A stretch of 64,000 nucleotides of DNA from Arachis hypogaea (Eukaryota > Streptophyta > Magnoliopsida > Fabales > Fabaceae), in the NCBI RefSeq assembly GCF_003086295.3, contig NC_092041.1:94823827-94887826 (forward strand), read 5' to 3'. Shown in pieces: positions 23,742 to 35,527 of this stretch. Each line of letters opens with the position of its first letter. The first letter of the stretch is position 1. The position numbers and the translations under genes were made by a program. The notes beneath the pieces are model-generated. The model did no database searches. It saw only the letters and a program-made list of their open reading frames with translations, and had not been told where the DNA came from.

Positions 23742-23996
23742 CAATAATAATATACACTAAGTATATAAACAGATATTTTCAAATTTTAAATTTATTTATT
23801 AGTTGCAACTATAAAATAATAAATTTATAATTATTTCACTTTTTTTAAAGTTATTATAACAAATTTATTTGAATCTTGAATTATCATTTGTTTTTATATA
23901 ATTGAAATTGATGAAAGAATTTTAAATATAATGGAGTCAAATTTAATTAAATAGTGGAGACAAATAAATTTTATTACCAAAATTTTTGGATTTTTA
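22331..23996. other. AT-rich stretch without recognisable genes
   Basis: A very AT-rich stretch with no open frame of note. It contains a pure AT run at about 23689-23737. No element boundary could be drawn on the left; on the right it meets repeat copy A. Confidence 0.6.
23689..23737. repeat. (AT)n microsatellite
   Basis: A pure AT dinucleotide run of about 24 units in AT-rich intergenic DNA. Confidence 0.95.
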
Positions 23997-24889
23997 CATA
24001 GCTCTCATTCCGCTCGAGTTCGACCAGCTGGAGTTTTAAGAGGCACAGACGATTTCTGACATTTTTTTCTTTGACAACTCAGTCAGAAAATTTTTCCGCA
24101 GCTTCGAGTATTTTGATTTCATACGGAGATAGAGTTTCAATAAATTCTCACCGATTAAATTTGTTGGATAAGTAATGGTTGTTGTGATTGATTATTGATG
24201 TAGTTTGATTGACTTTATATTGAATTTTGTTGATATATTGTTATATGTGATTAAGTTTGTGATTTCGTCATATTTATACTGTCCAAATTGTGATAATGAG
24301 ACTGATTTGGGACTGTCATTGTGTTAGTTTTTGAATAAAACAAGTGGAATAATCCTTATCATACACGTGATAAGATTGAAATTATAATTTTAAATTATTT
24401 TTTTAAAATAATTAATTTAAATTGTAATAATTTAATTAATAAATAAGTAATATGATGTGCATTGTTCGTATTTTTTTAGATGTGGTATTAAATGTATTAA
24501 CTGAAATGTACGTATTAAATATATAAGAATTATGTTTGAATTAATAACTCTCTAAATGAAATTATCCCGTTTAAAATATTTAAATTATGATTTCAATCAT
24601 AAATTACAATTATGATTTTAAAAAATTTCTTTGATATGATATTATATTTTTTTACTTTACTATTAATATATTGATATTACAAGTCTAAATTACAATATTT
24701 TACTGAATCTTGACTGAAAAAGAAAATAGTTACTTGTTTCTATCATTTAATTTATTTAATACACCATGTGCTAACACTAACGATATTTTTTTAAAAAATT
24801 ATGTTGATAAAAATAGATATAATATAATTACAAATATAACATAAATAAATAAAATATATAAATAAATGCAAAACCAATATACTTACCAA

Positions 24890-25815
24890 TGTCTTTGTTA
24901 AATTTTATAAAATAGAGAATATATTTGATTGCTTGGTGATCACGTAAATGATCAAGTAATTGGATTGTAAACTGATCTCACTGCGTGCATCTTATTTTTT
25001 TTCTCATTTCTGAATGAAAGCGAAAATTAAGAGAAGTAAATAATAATACATATAAAAAAAATTTGCACAACAACACATAATTATTACCAAAAGAAATATT
25101 CATATTAAAATATTAAAATTTTACATACTGCAAATCATGAAGATCAATCACAATATACTGAACATTTTTCTCTATTTCTGACCATGATATAAGTTTTTCG
25201 TTGTCAGTCAAAAGTCCAATAATATTTAATTGAACAAAAAAAATTAAATTAAAAGTACCAAATTAAGAACAAATGAGTGAATAACATAAGGAATTATAAC
25301 TTTGTACGTGTATAAAATAAAGAGAATTTACTGATTTATTTTATGTTAAACGATAAAACTAACAATAGTATATTAATAAAAGGATATAACTTAAAAAAAG
25401 TCACAATACAATTTTAAATATTTTCATAAATAAACTGTTAAAATTTTTGTATCGATAAAATAATGGTATTATACAATTTTTTGGAAAAACTTAAAATTAA
25501 AACAAAAATAATTTTGTGTGGATTAATATAAATTAACTACGTACCAAATAAGTAGAATCGTGCATTTATTTGTTTCAATATATCAGCATAGGCAAGCAAA
25601 TCAAAATGATTATTCGATTTTTTACGATCATCGACCGTATGTATTATACGTGACTCTTTTTTAAAAGATATTTTGCACATGTGTACAGTCAAACGATATA
25701 TTCCGCTTGATTTCTTAATTTCAAAATTTGAGAAGACATAGACCTTCCTTTCTACCAATTCATTCTCAAATATTTTTGTCAAATAATTTTTGATTGAACA
25801 ATAAATTTTATCGTA
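24890..25815 (-). pseudogene. RPA1-like (DUF223/OB-fold) cargo gene of the Helitron
   Basis: Replication protein A large subunits bind single-stranded DNA through OB folds; plant Helitrons often carry copies. A first exon at about 25815-25545 follows a TTTTGCAG acceptor and encodes VYVFSNFEIKKSSGIYRLT and DLLAYADIL, typical of the second half of the N-terminal OB fold. A second block at about 25240-25120 encodes NIIGLLTDNEKL and VQYIVIDLHD and ends in a GCA|GTATGT donor. A third at about 24995-24890 fits QFTIQLLDHLRDHQ. The first OB-fold exon (with ATG) and the C-terminal zinc-finger region were not found, and the second block lacks a clear acceptor AG, so I call it a fragment or decayed gene. 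Confidence 0.65.
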
Positions 25816-27122
25816 CTGCAAAATAAATTAAATATAAAAGCTATTAGCATTTACAAAGATTAAAAAGAATTGTCTTTGACTTGTGAAATGGTACACTTAT
25901 AAATTAACTTAAAATATGAACTACAAATATTTATAAAAATTTAATTTTGATGTATTGATAGTGTAAAGTAGTTTTACATGTACATCCAATTTCGTAATGA
26001 CACATTAATAAAAATAAATATCTTTCACATTAACCACGTGAATAGTCATCCAAAAAAATGGATGAATTTTACACAACTGTGTAAAACGCTAGTACATCGA
26101 AATTAAATTCTATTTATAATATGTTAATAATTTTAAAAATATACTAATAATACTAATAGTTTAAAGATAATTGTACTATAGTTATAATAAATTTAGTTAT
26201 TACTCTAAATAAATAAAATAAATAATATATTTGAAAACTAAAAAAAATTAGCTGTAATTATGTTTGGAATGTTTTTTTTTTCTTTTTTTTTGCTTGTCAT
26301 TCTTTCAACGCAATGTTAGATTAAGAAAATTCTAAATTTGAAATAAAATAATAAATGTCATGTGATAGAAAAATAATTAAGATTAACTTTTAATTAAATA
26401 GTGATATTTTAATTTTTTATCTTTTACGTATCTTCATTTGTCAACAAAAAAAAACAAAATTACGTATTGTGACTCTTTTTCTTTTATTATGCTTTAATCT
26501 TAATTAATTAATCTTGTGTCCATATAATATAATTAAACTTTTAATCATTCTAATTTATTGATGAATTACACCTCTCTTAATAATTGCATTACTAATCTGA
26601 AATATATAAAAAAGAAGAAAAAAGGTGATACATATATCCAAGAAAGAAAATAAACTTAAAAGTCGAAAAAAAATTTATATTAAAAAATTTAAAAATAACA
26701 TATCCAAGTCGTAATATAGAAATTAAGGTAACAATTTAAATTTCTCTAAAACTAATTTAATTAAATACCAATATTAGAACTAAATTACTTAAATAATATT
26801 TAATCTATTATAGTCCTTAGACACGTGTAGATTAGAGTCATAAGTTCGAATATTTAGAATTGTTACAAAATCAGACGATTGTTAAATAAGCTTCATCATC
26901 CGCTATCCATGTAATGCGGCAAGGTATAGAATTGTCACACCGAGAAACTAAACTGACATTTATTCCCTTCAATGGTATTGCATTGATGCAAAAGAAGGCC
27001 GGTAATTTCTGAAAAAAATTTGCAATATGTTATAAAATTATTTTAATTATGAAAAGTTTAAAATAAGAAAATTTGAATATATTGCCAATTGTTGAAATTG
27101 CATCTCCGAGTTTGACACAAAT

Positions 27123-27473
27123 TTACAAAAAAATGAATTTAAATTGAGGGAATTCAATATCATTATGTGCTCCACTTTGAAGATTTCCGGACAGACGTAG
27201 AAAGTATGGAAGGGATGGAACTTGAATTTGGCCTACAAAGCTCCGTGGAAACAATTTCTCAATAAAAAATCGAGCTCCTCCCAAGAAAACCAACTTTATC
27301 CATATTCCATTAGGTTGGTCATAATATGTGAGTAGATTCAACCATCTTTCGGTAAAATAGAGTTTACTGTCCTTTCCTTGAACGCTTACATCCTTGTAAT
27401 TAAAATGCGAACCAGTGAATACAACTTGAGATGGTATTTGATAGATGTGGTGCATTGTAAACGATTGCGGCAA
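27123..27473 (-). CDS. Hypothetical ORF in the Helitron, possibly B3-like
   Basis: This open frame of about 110 codons from the ATG near 27455 is unusually well balanced in composition for such AT-rich DNA. It contains a KLYFTERWLNLLTYY block followed by GIWIKLVFLGGARFF, a pattern reminiscent of plant B3 DNA-binding domains (basic strand, then W...F/Y, then G.W..L). I do not recognise it with certainty. It lies on the same strand as the RPA-like gene inside the Helitron, so it is either captured host sequence or part of the element's cargo. A TATAAAA on the minus strand near 29295 could be an upstream promoter. It may be one exon of a larger spliced gene. Confidence 0.35.
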   Translation of the reverse strand: MPQSFTMHHIYQIPSQVVFTGSHFNYKDVSVQGKDSKLYFTERWLNLLTYYDQPNGIWIKLVFLGGARFFIEKLFPRSFVGQIQVPSLPYFLRLSGNLQSGAHNDIEFPQFKFIFL

Positions 27474-30400
27474 AAGACAATCGTACTAGAACATTAGATG
27501 AAAATAATAAATTGGAGTAAAAATAATCATTAAATTATCAAAAGAATAATATAATAGAATGAATATATAAAAAATACTATAAAAATTATAAATTGTACCT
27601 TAAAAGGATCAACTTCGATGAAAAATAAAGAATATATTCTTATTCTATGAAGTGCTAAAGAAGAAAAATAAATTAAAAAAATGAGTTAACTTTTATATCT
27701 AGACTCACAAACCACAAAAAAACACTATATATAGCGATAATAATATTATTGAAGAAACGTATAGAAAAAGAATATCGAAGACGATGAAAAAGAAGAAGTT
27801 AAAAACAACAATGACAATATTAAAAAAGAGGACGATAATAACCACATATAAAAAAAACACACATATCTAATTTAGTTAGGACTTAATTGATAAAATTATT
27901 TGACCGCATAATTTTATTGTAATATAATTATCTTACCCATACAAATTAAAAATTTTATAAATAAAAATAATATATTTACTTGATCAAAATAAGAAAATAT
28001 GTAATAGAAAAAAATCTATTGAAACTTTTTTTTAAAATTATCATGCGTATAAAATATTTGAATTTGAAAATATCTGATCGAAACATAATATTGTATAACG
28101 TAATCAAAAATCTTATTGAAAATCCTTCCATTTAAATACTAAACACAATATTTTATCATAAAAGATTTTAAATAATCTCTAAAATTACTTCACCTCTTAA
28201 ACTACATCATCCAATATTATTAAATGTGATATTTTCTTTCCTTTTTTTATGTGACAATAAATTAGATATATATTTTTTTGGAATTTTTTTAAAAATAATT
28301 TTATATAATTATAAAAGTGGCTTAACTTTGTACATATAGGAGGGCAACGTATAAAACTATATATTACATAATAATTGGTGTTTTTTGTGTTTTAGTGTTT
28401 TACACAAATTCAAGTTTGTTTTGTAAAATAAAAAGATTGCTGGGTATATTTTACTTTTTTTTCTATTCACAATCTAGAAATTAGATGTTTGGATTTTATT
28501 ATGTTTAATTTTAAAAAATTTTAAAACTCAAACGGTACTATTTCAATGTTAATTATCATTTATTATTAATAATATTTTGTTCATAACAAAAAGTAAAAAT
28601 GTAATTATTTAGATTTAGATTTTAGAAAAATTAATGTTATAAATAACAAATGATCTATTTTATTATGCATATTATAAATTAATGAATTAAACTAACAGAT
28701 ATAATGAATTATAATTAATTGGTATACATTATAATAAATTATATAACATTTAAAAAGAAAATAAAATAAATAAGAAGAAAATAAAAAGAAATAAAATAGA
28801 TAGAAGACTACAATAAAATAAATTGAGTGTGAGAGTTTTTTTTTGGTACATTTTATATCACATCCGTTTCAATAATAATAATAAATAAAAATACGTCAAC
28901 TTGATATCTAAGAAAAAATGATGAAAAAAAATCATAATATAGTTATAAAGTAAAAGCTTAAATTAGATCATAATATCATTACACAATACAAATTGAAAGT
29001 AATTTCACACTACAATATACCACAAACAGGTAAATAATTTAAATTTAAATACGAAACATTTTTTGTTTATGCATACATGATAACACCATGGTCTATAAAT
29101 ATTTCATGAATAACATATCATATATAGCTCCGAATGATGAGCACGGAAATTGGAGAGTGTGATAGTTTGTATCCACGATAATTGTCTTCTTGCAACGACG
29201 CCTCATAGGAAGAAAAAGAATGGTTGTAAAAGTTATCCAATGAAAAAATAATTGGTAAACGAATGATATTTTCTTCTAGCATACATGGTCTTTTATAGTG
29301 GTAAAATAAAAATGGAAGGAATTAAATTTTATATTTTTATATTAGAAATAGAATTTGATATTTATCCTAATAAAATTATTATTATTATCAATATAAATTA
29401 TTATTATCAATATAAATGGTTAACAACTTGCCACTAATAAAATCATTGGATAATGAATAGGAATTAAAAGAGTATCAATATAATTAAAATGAATATAATT
29501 AAAATATTTAAAAATATTTCCGATTGATAATTAGTTTAATAATGCATTAAATATTAATTTTATATAATTATAATAAAGATATTTTCTTAAATTAGTATAA
29601 TTATATATTATTTATTAAAATAATTAAAAATATTTTCGATTAATAATTGATATGTAGTTTAATAATGCATTAAATATTGATATTATATAATTATAATAAA
29701 GATATTTTCTTAAATTAGTATAATTATGCATTATTCAATAAATGCATTTATTTTGGAGGAAAAATAGGTTCACGAGAAAGTGACACCTCACTTTCATTAG
29801 TTGGGAAAAAACACAGTTTTAGTATATTAAATAGATATATGGGTGAGGTTTAATGGCCGAAGAATTAAATTAAAAGCTGTGAAAAATCGGTAACCGTAAA
29901 ACTCAAAAACGGATTAAGATTTAAATGTATATTTTAAGAGAAAATAAGGAGGATTTTGGTTCTTGGTGAAGAGAAGAATCAGCCAAGAAGAATTATTTTT
30001 GAGGAAATATATTTGTATTTTTATGAAAAGATTGTTTTAATATTATAATTATATAAGTTTTTTGGGTATTTTGGGTAATAAATAAAGTTTAACGGTAAAA
30101 CAGGTATTTTATAAAAGTTTAGGATTATTTATATAAATATGAAACAAAGTGAATGTTTAAATATAATTCTATAAAATATTGAAGTCAAAAATAAAATATT
30201 AAAGAATTCGTGGCTTAGAAAGTAATTAATAAAAGTTTGAAAATAAGATTTTATAAAATAAGTTTTAAGAGTATTATAAATATTATTTTAAATATTTGTT
30301 TAAAATTACTCATTTACATTAGAGTAAATTATTATTACAAATTATTATTTATCAAGATATTATTTTATAAGAATATTATTGTATGTATTATGAAAAATAA

Positions 30401-30813
30401 AATAGAGAGTGGTAAACAGACATGTTTTTCTAAAAGTTTTAGAAAAATAAATCTAAGCTAAGGATCTCATGATCCCCTCCTCATAAAATATTTAGGGAAA
30501 GATGGAGGAAGAGTATGAAGATAGTTTTTTATGTTAAAAGTAAGGAATTAAAAGAATGATGAGAAAAGAAAAGAAAATAATATATTAGTTAAAAGAACCT
30601 CTGCGACAGGAGAGCAAAGAGCAAAAAATTAAAATAATCTAAAGAACCTCTGCCACAAAAGAGCAGAGAATAGAAAAGAAAAAAATGAATGAATGAAAAG
30701 AAAATGAGAGAAGCAGAGATGATTGTTTACCTACTGAAAACGAGCAGAGATATGATGGTGAGTCCACCGAGATTTGCTTTCCAAAGATACATCGGTCAAT
30801 CTAGGAGATGGTC

Positions 30814-30975
30814 GCACCTGTAAGAAAGAGGTTGCTTACAGAGGTTATCGCTACATACATTGGCTAGAGAGAGCCTCGCTTGTAAGACAGAGGTTGCTTA
30901 CAGAGGTTATATTTGCATACATTCTGTTCAAGAGAGTCGCACCTGTAAGATAGAGGTTGCTTACAAAGGTTATGA
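30814..30975 (+). repeat. Internal ~62 bp tandem repeat, three units
   Basis: CACCTGTAAGA(A/T)AGAGGTTGCTTACA(G/A)AGGTTAT units start near 30815, 30877 and 30938. Copy B of the same repeat has only two units (about 38253-38352), so the unit number has changed between copies. Confidence 0.85.
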
Positions 30976-31306
30976 CACTGGAAACCAAACTCAGACAAAG
31001 ATTTCTGAGTTACGTCGGGAGCGGGTCGAAACCGACAGATGAACCCATTACCTGCACTAAGGATAGACATGCATCATACTTGTTTGTGCATATTTGTTTG
31101 TGAGTGTAATTTTCTGTGATTGTGAGTGTGCTAAATGACTATTTGAATTCTGTGTTCTTTAATTGTTGAATTAGATGGTACCTTGTTGACTGTTATTGCT
31201 GACCAAGTATATATAAAATGAACTAAACTTCTAACTCCGACCTTATTAAGAACTGTCCAGTTCTTACCCCCTATTTCCACCCCTTTCACCTACAGGTATG
31301 AAGGCT

Positions 31307-32872
31307 TGAAAGAGCAAAACCATCGGTTAGGAATTTCTTCTCGGTTAGAGGAAAATAACTTCGTTGCAAGTATAGTTCCAAACCGACAAGTAATACTCAG
31401 ATGAAAGTTTAATTTTTGGTTGTCACAAGTCCAACCCAATAAAATAATCGAGAGTATTAGTCCCTAACCATCTTCTCAAAGGAATTGTAGTGAGGTATGC
31501 ATATTATTGGTTATGGTATCCAATGGTGGGTTGGTAAAAGTGCAAAAAATTAAATGACAAGAAATGTAAAGCAAACAACTAAAGAAAACAAATAATAAAG
31601 AGAGACATTCATGGCAAGGATTGAGAATATAGACTTTCTATCATAGTCATACAATGATTAACAAGAATTTATCCTATTTAGTCATCTCCAATAATGGAAA
31701 AAAGTACAATGTTATCTTCACGTGAGAGAAAGTCAAATAAGACTAGTTAATCTCAATCCAAAAGTCCTAATCAACTTACTAATTGGATTAGCAAAAGATT
31801 AGCGTCAATGGAAATAATATTAACTAACAACTCTAGATCACCAACATAAGTTAAATTGGGTCTTAATGACTCAAGAGTGCCCAATTTCTCTTTTCAAGCC
31901 AAGAATACTCAAAATTTACTCTAACACCAACCAAGCATTTTGTCAAACACTTGAAAGGCATAAAAGAAAAGCATGGTAAATTACAATAAATATAAATTAT
32001 ACCACTACCCAACGCAAGAAAAGTAAGATTAACAACTCAATTAAACAATAAAGGAACATAAAACATCAATTGCATTAAAAGGAAATCCAAATCCAACAAT
32101 GGTGCATGAACATGAAAATGACATAAAAGGAAAATTAACAAGATAACTAAGAAGAACAAGATATAAGAACAAGAAATTGAAAGGAAAAAAAGATGGAAAC
32201 AAGAAATTAAACCTAGATCTAAGATGAAATTAACCTAAGAATCCTAATTCTAGAGAGAAAGGGGAGCTTCTCTCTTTAGAAAACTAACCTACATGATCCT
32301 AAGCTAATCTAATTGCTCCCCCTTTGTCCAATCTTCAATTCTACATGAAATAATCTCAGAAACGAGTTGGATTTGGGCCTGGACGGCTTAGCAATTTTCT
32401 CAGCGAATTCACTTTGATGAGGTCACGTGTTGATTGTGACGCGTACGCATGGGCCACGCGTACGCGTCGTCTGGCTTTTTCTTCTCACGCGTATGCGTCA
32501 TGTCAGGCGTACACATCGCCTGGACGATGCACCTCTTCATGCACGCGCGTCTGTCACGCGTACGTGTTGCTCTAAGCACTCCAAATCCTTGTTTCTTCAT
32601 GAATTCTCCACTTTGCATGCTTTTCTCCTCACCTCTTCCATCCAATCTTTGTCTTTTGAATCTGAAATCACTCAACAAACATATCAAGGCATCGAATGGA
32701 ATTAAAGTGAATTAAATTTAGCTATTTTAAGGCCTAAAAAGCATGTTTTCACACTTAAGCATAAATTTAGGGAGAATTACAAAACCATGCTATTTCATTG
32801 AATAAATGTGAGATAAGTTGAAAAAATCCCCTAAATTTAACACAAGATAAACCACAAAATTGAGGTTTATCA
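31307..32872 (-). mobile_element. Solo LTR, 1.57 kb, with perfect 5 bp duplication
   Basis: AGGCT is present directly on both sides (31302-31306 and 32873-32877), and the uninterrupted site in copy B has a single GAAGGCTCATT. Ends are TGAAAGAGC...GTTTATCA on plus; on minus it starts TGATAAACCTCAATTTTGTG, which I recognise as a peanut LTR family. The ACGCGTACGCGT cluster lies in the middle. There is no internal region. This is the cleanest insertion in the window. Confidence 0.93.
32425..32575 (-). repeat. ACGCGTACGCGT-type motif cluster
   Basis: GACGCGTACGCATGG, CCACGCGTACGCGTCG, TCACGCGTATGCGTCA, GCGTACACATCGCC, GCACGCGCGTC and TCACGCGTACGTG occur within about 150 bp. Open frames on both strands are by-products of the composition. 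Confidence 0.85.
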
Positions 32873-33299
32873 AGGCTCATTGAGAAGCGGCGAGAGCACA
32901 GAGGAATATGTTTACGAGTTGAGTTGTTAGTATTTATTTTTCCCTCGCCTGGTTAGTTAGAGTTTTATTCAGAAGGGTAGGTTCTATAATTGCTTTTGTA
33001 TATAATATTACAATGTATTATTAATATTAAGTTTGTGAATATGTGTTGTTTGTTCTTGTTGAAAAAGTTATAAGTTTTAGTAAAACCATCGATAGATTTA
33101 CACATAAAGGCTCGATACTAAATAGATAATAAAAGGAATTAGGTTAGCAATGCCTTACTTTTGGGATGATTATGAGGTGCTAAAAGTTAGGGTGTTATAA
33201 AGTTTGTGAAAATTGAAATTTTGTAGAGGAAGTTATGATCATTCAAAGTTGGTGCTAAAAATTTGAAATTCTGCAAGGATGCAGAATTTCATGATTTCT

Positions 33300-33640
33300 G
33301 ATATGTGCGGGCGCACACTCTTGTGCGGACGCACACCCTGTGAAAATTTTGACATGTGCGGACGCACACACACCTGTGCGCACGCACAAGCAAGGAGGTG
33401 CGTTCTGTTCGCAGCGCTAGCACAGCTTGTGCGCGCACATATCCAAGGAAGAATTTCAACCTGTGCGAATGCACAGGCTTGTGCGGATGCACAAGTTGGG
33501 GAGGCCAGTCTGTTGGGAGCGCTGGCACAGGTTGTGTGAGTGAACAGATTCTGTAAGTTTTGCCACCTGGGTGTGCGTACGTACACATTTAAAATTTCCT
33601 GGGCGTGCGCACGCACAAATCCTTGTGTGGCCGCACACGT
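33300..33640 (+). repeat. TGTGCGnACGCACA-type motif cluster
   Basis: Repeated near-palindromes such as GTGCGGGCGCACAC, GTGCGGACGCACAC, TGTGCGCACGCACAAG, TGTGCGCGCACAT, TGCGTACGTACAC and GTGCGCACGCACAAA lie here. Several overlapping open frames in all directions come from this composition. Confidence 0.85.
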
Positions 33641-35145
33641 CCTGTTTCTCAAAATTTTATTTGTTTTCAACTATTCTACCTTCCCAACAAGGTTGTAAGC
33701 TTCTTTAACACCATTTTAAGATTTTTGGGCCTAGTTTTGAGTATTAGAACATGGGATATAACTTAAGGGTTCTAGTACATGATTTTAAGATAAATTAGAA
33801 AACGGAGGCCTAGGTTTCTGGCGTGTTGAGAATGGTTAGACGTTAGGTGAAGGATGATTGATATATGAGATGAGGAATGATGAACTGTTGACATTTGGAA
33901 ACTGAGTTTGGAATGGATAGTGGTTGAGGTGAGTCGGGGACTCGGATTGAGATGATGGATCTCTGTATACTGAAAATATTTTCTGAAAACCACTGAAATA
34001 ATGTTTTTACTGAGATTAGGAGATGCTATACGCTCGGCAGGGACGGTGGTTAATCCCGCCTGTCGAGGTAGCGGTGGCGGCGTAAGGACGGTGGTTAATC
34101 CCGCTTACGTTGAGATGTGAGGTCTGAGGCAAGAGTATCCCGCTCGCATCCCTTCGAATCTGTAGGGCGTGCAGGCACGGTACCTGGACAGTGATCCGGG
34201 CACTATATCTCGGGGATTCCCATATGAGAAATCCGAAGGGCGACGTCTCCATGGAGATGTGTCGGGTTGGCAGTTGAACCGATAATGTGATATCACAGCC
34301 AATAAGGCAGGCATTCATCATATGCATTTTCTATCTGTTTGTATGCTTTGTGTACTTGTAATGGCTTGCCTAATTGAATAACATGCTTACTTGCTATCTG
34401 GATTATTTGCCTTATATGTTTCTACTTGTGCTTTACTTTCATTGTATATTACCTGTGTTTTCTACTGGGATTGAGGAGGTTCGGAAGGCGGTGGCGATGG
34501 GATCGCATGGAGGGTCGGTTGGTGAAGGCTGTGGGACAGCGGTTTTGGTTAGAATAGAAATCCTTTAAGATAGATTACCCGATTTATTTATGTTAAGGTT
34601 TATATGTTATGCTTATCTGTTTTAGAATGCTTTAAGCTTGAACCTTGTGATGGATATGGAGCTTAGGATTACCTTTGGCGTCCCGGGGTCTTATATCCTA
34701 CATCACTGGGCACTGTTACCATACTGAGAACCTCTGGTTCTCATACCATATTTCTGTTGTGTTTCTCAGATGCAGGTCGCAACCCACCTCGGTGAGTTGC
34801 TTTGGATGGTGACAGCAGCGGAGGATCTTGGATTCTTTTGGAGTCTTTTGTTTATTTTGTTTATGCATCTCTCACTTTTGTATTTTGCTTTGCCTAGAGG
34901 CTTGTATATGAGATAACAAAACTTGTATAAACTGTTTTCACTGTATGGTCTGTATACCTGTATATGGCTAGCCGGCTTAAACTCCGCGAGTCGTGACTAG
35001 TTTCCTATGATATTATATACTTATCTTTTGTTATATCTTATCTGTTTCTTGTGTCTTAAGCTAGTAGCTTCGTTAGTACGTTTTGCGCTTTTAAAATCCT
35101 ACTTTTTGAGCTATATCCTTCGTCGGACTTCTAGAAATTACTATT

Positions 35146-35150
<5 letters not shown>

Positions 35151-35221
<71 letters not shown>
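35151..35221. repeat. (AT)n microsatellite near the LTR 3' end
   Basis: A pure AT run of about 35 units, 85 bp before the LTR end, at the same relative place as the run at 11186-11244. Confidence 0.95.
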
Positions 35222-35224
<3 letters not shown>

Positions 35225-35312
35225 GTATGAGCTTAGAGCTGTCGTAATCTCTAATTATTCTTTGCTTTACGACGCGAGGTAAGGCTTAGGCTAATTAGGG
35301 TGTTACATTTAG

Positions 35313-35324
35313 TGGTATTAGAGC
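35313..35324 (+). other. Primer-binding site, initiator-Met tRNA type
   Basis: TGGTATTAGAGC lies 7 bp after the LTR end. It differs by one base from TGGTATCAGAGC, the site that pairs with the 3' end of plant initiator methionine tRNA. It shows that the LTR at 33200-35306 is the 5' LTR of a plus-strand element. Confidence 0.88.
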
Positions 35325-35527
35325 GGTTTGTCCTTGTGAGCCTGAGGAATGGACCGATTGTGCTTCATTGCATACTCTGTCTTTTATTTGATGCTATTAG
35401 GTTATCTGCTTGATATTGCATAGCATGCTTGTTTGTGAGTGCCTGTTTGGGATAATTGAAGCACTAGATTTTTGATATTGAGATTGATCACTTTGATATC
35501 GATTGTTTGGTGTAGAAGGAACCCTAT

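Larger units (their letters stand above)
24341..29839 (-). mobile_element. 5.5 kb Helitron on the minus strand carrying an RPA-like gene
   Basis: Copy B reads TTGAATAAAA|TGGGTGAGG; in copy A this site is interrupted between A (24340) and T (29840), the A/T target of Helitrons, with no target duplication. Read on minus, the element begins TATATCTATTTAATATAC (canonical TC at 29835, or four bases earlier by alignment). It ends with a 7 bp stem-loop (CTTATCA/TGATAAG, 24355-24374) 14 nt before a terminal CTTG. CTTG is a variant of the usual CTRR. It carries an RPA-like gene on the same strand. No Rep/helicase motif was found inside, so it is probably non-autonomous. Confidence 0.78.
23997..33199 (+). 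mobile_element. LTR-like repeat copy A, split by a Helitron and a solo LTR
   Basis: Its own sequence is in three blocks: 23997-24340, 29840-31306 and 32873-33199. Each block up to about 32970 matches, in order, the uninterrupted copy B (about 36930-38779). The 3' part carries a GAACTGTCCAGTTCTTACCCC stretch, TTTCACCTACAGG and a terminal TTAGGGTGTTATA, which are features of plant gypsy LTR ends, so I read it as an LTR inserted in the LTR that resumes at 33200. The 5' end is truncated or interrupted near 23997 compared with copy B. Confidence 0.75.
33200..35306 (+). repeat. 3' part of a gypsy LTR ending at a primer-binding site
   Basis: After repeat copy A ends at 33199 the sequence resumes as the middle of another LTR and runs to AATTAGGGTGTTACA at 35306, followed by a primer-binding site. 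It holds a TGTGCG(C/G)ACGCACA cluster, two CGGTGGTTAATCCCGC units (about 34040-34105, also found reversed at 11640-12000), GAACCTCTGGTTCTC, an AGATGCAGGTCGCAACC acceptor-like site and an AT run. The 5' part of this LTR, left of copy A, was not located. Confidence 0.75.

Noticed and set aside
30237..30461. 74-codon frame conserved at 37674-37898
   Set aside because: Conservation follows from the two DNA copies of the repeat; the start is not ATG and composition is AT-driven.
33239..33670. A 143-codon frame on minus plus five others
   Set aside because: The frame crosses the TGTGCGnACGCACA cluster; residue pattern is just motif translation and overlapping frames exist in all directions.
35307..35330. 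tRNA gene suspicion at the Met-tRNA-like sequence
   Set aside because: Only the 12-base primer-binding site is present directly after an LTR; no tRNA body follows.
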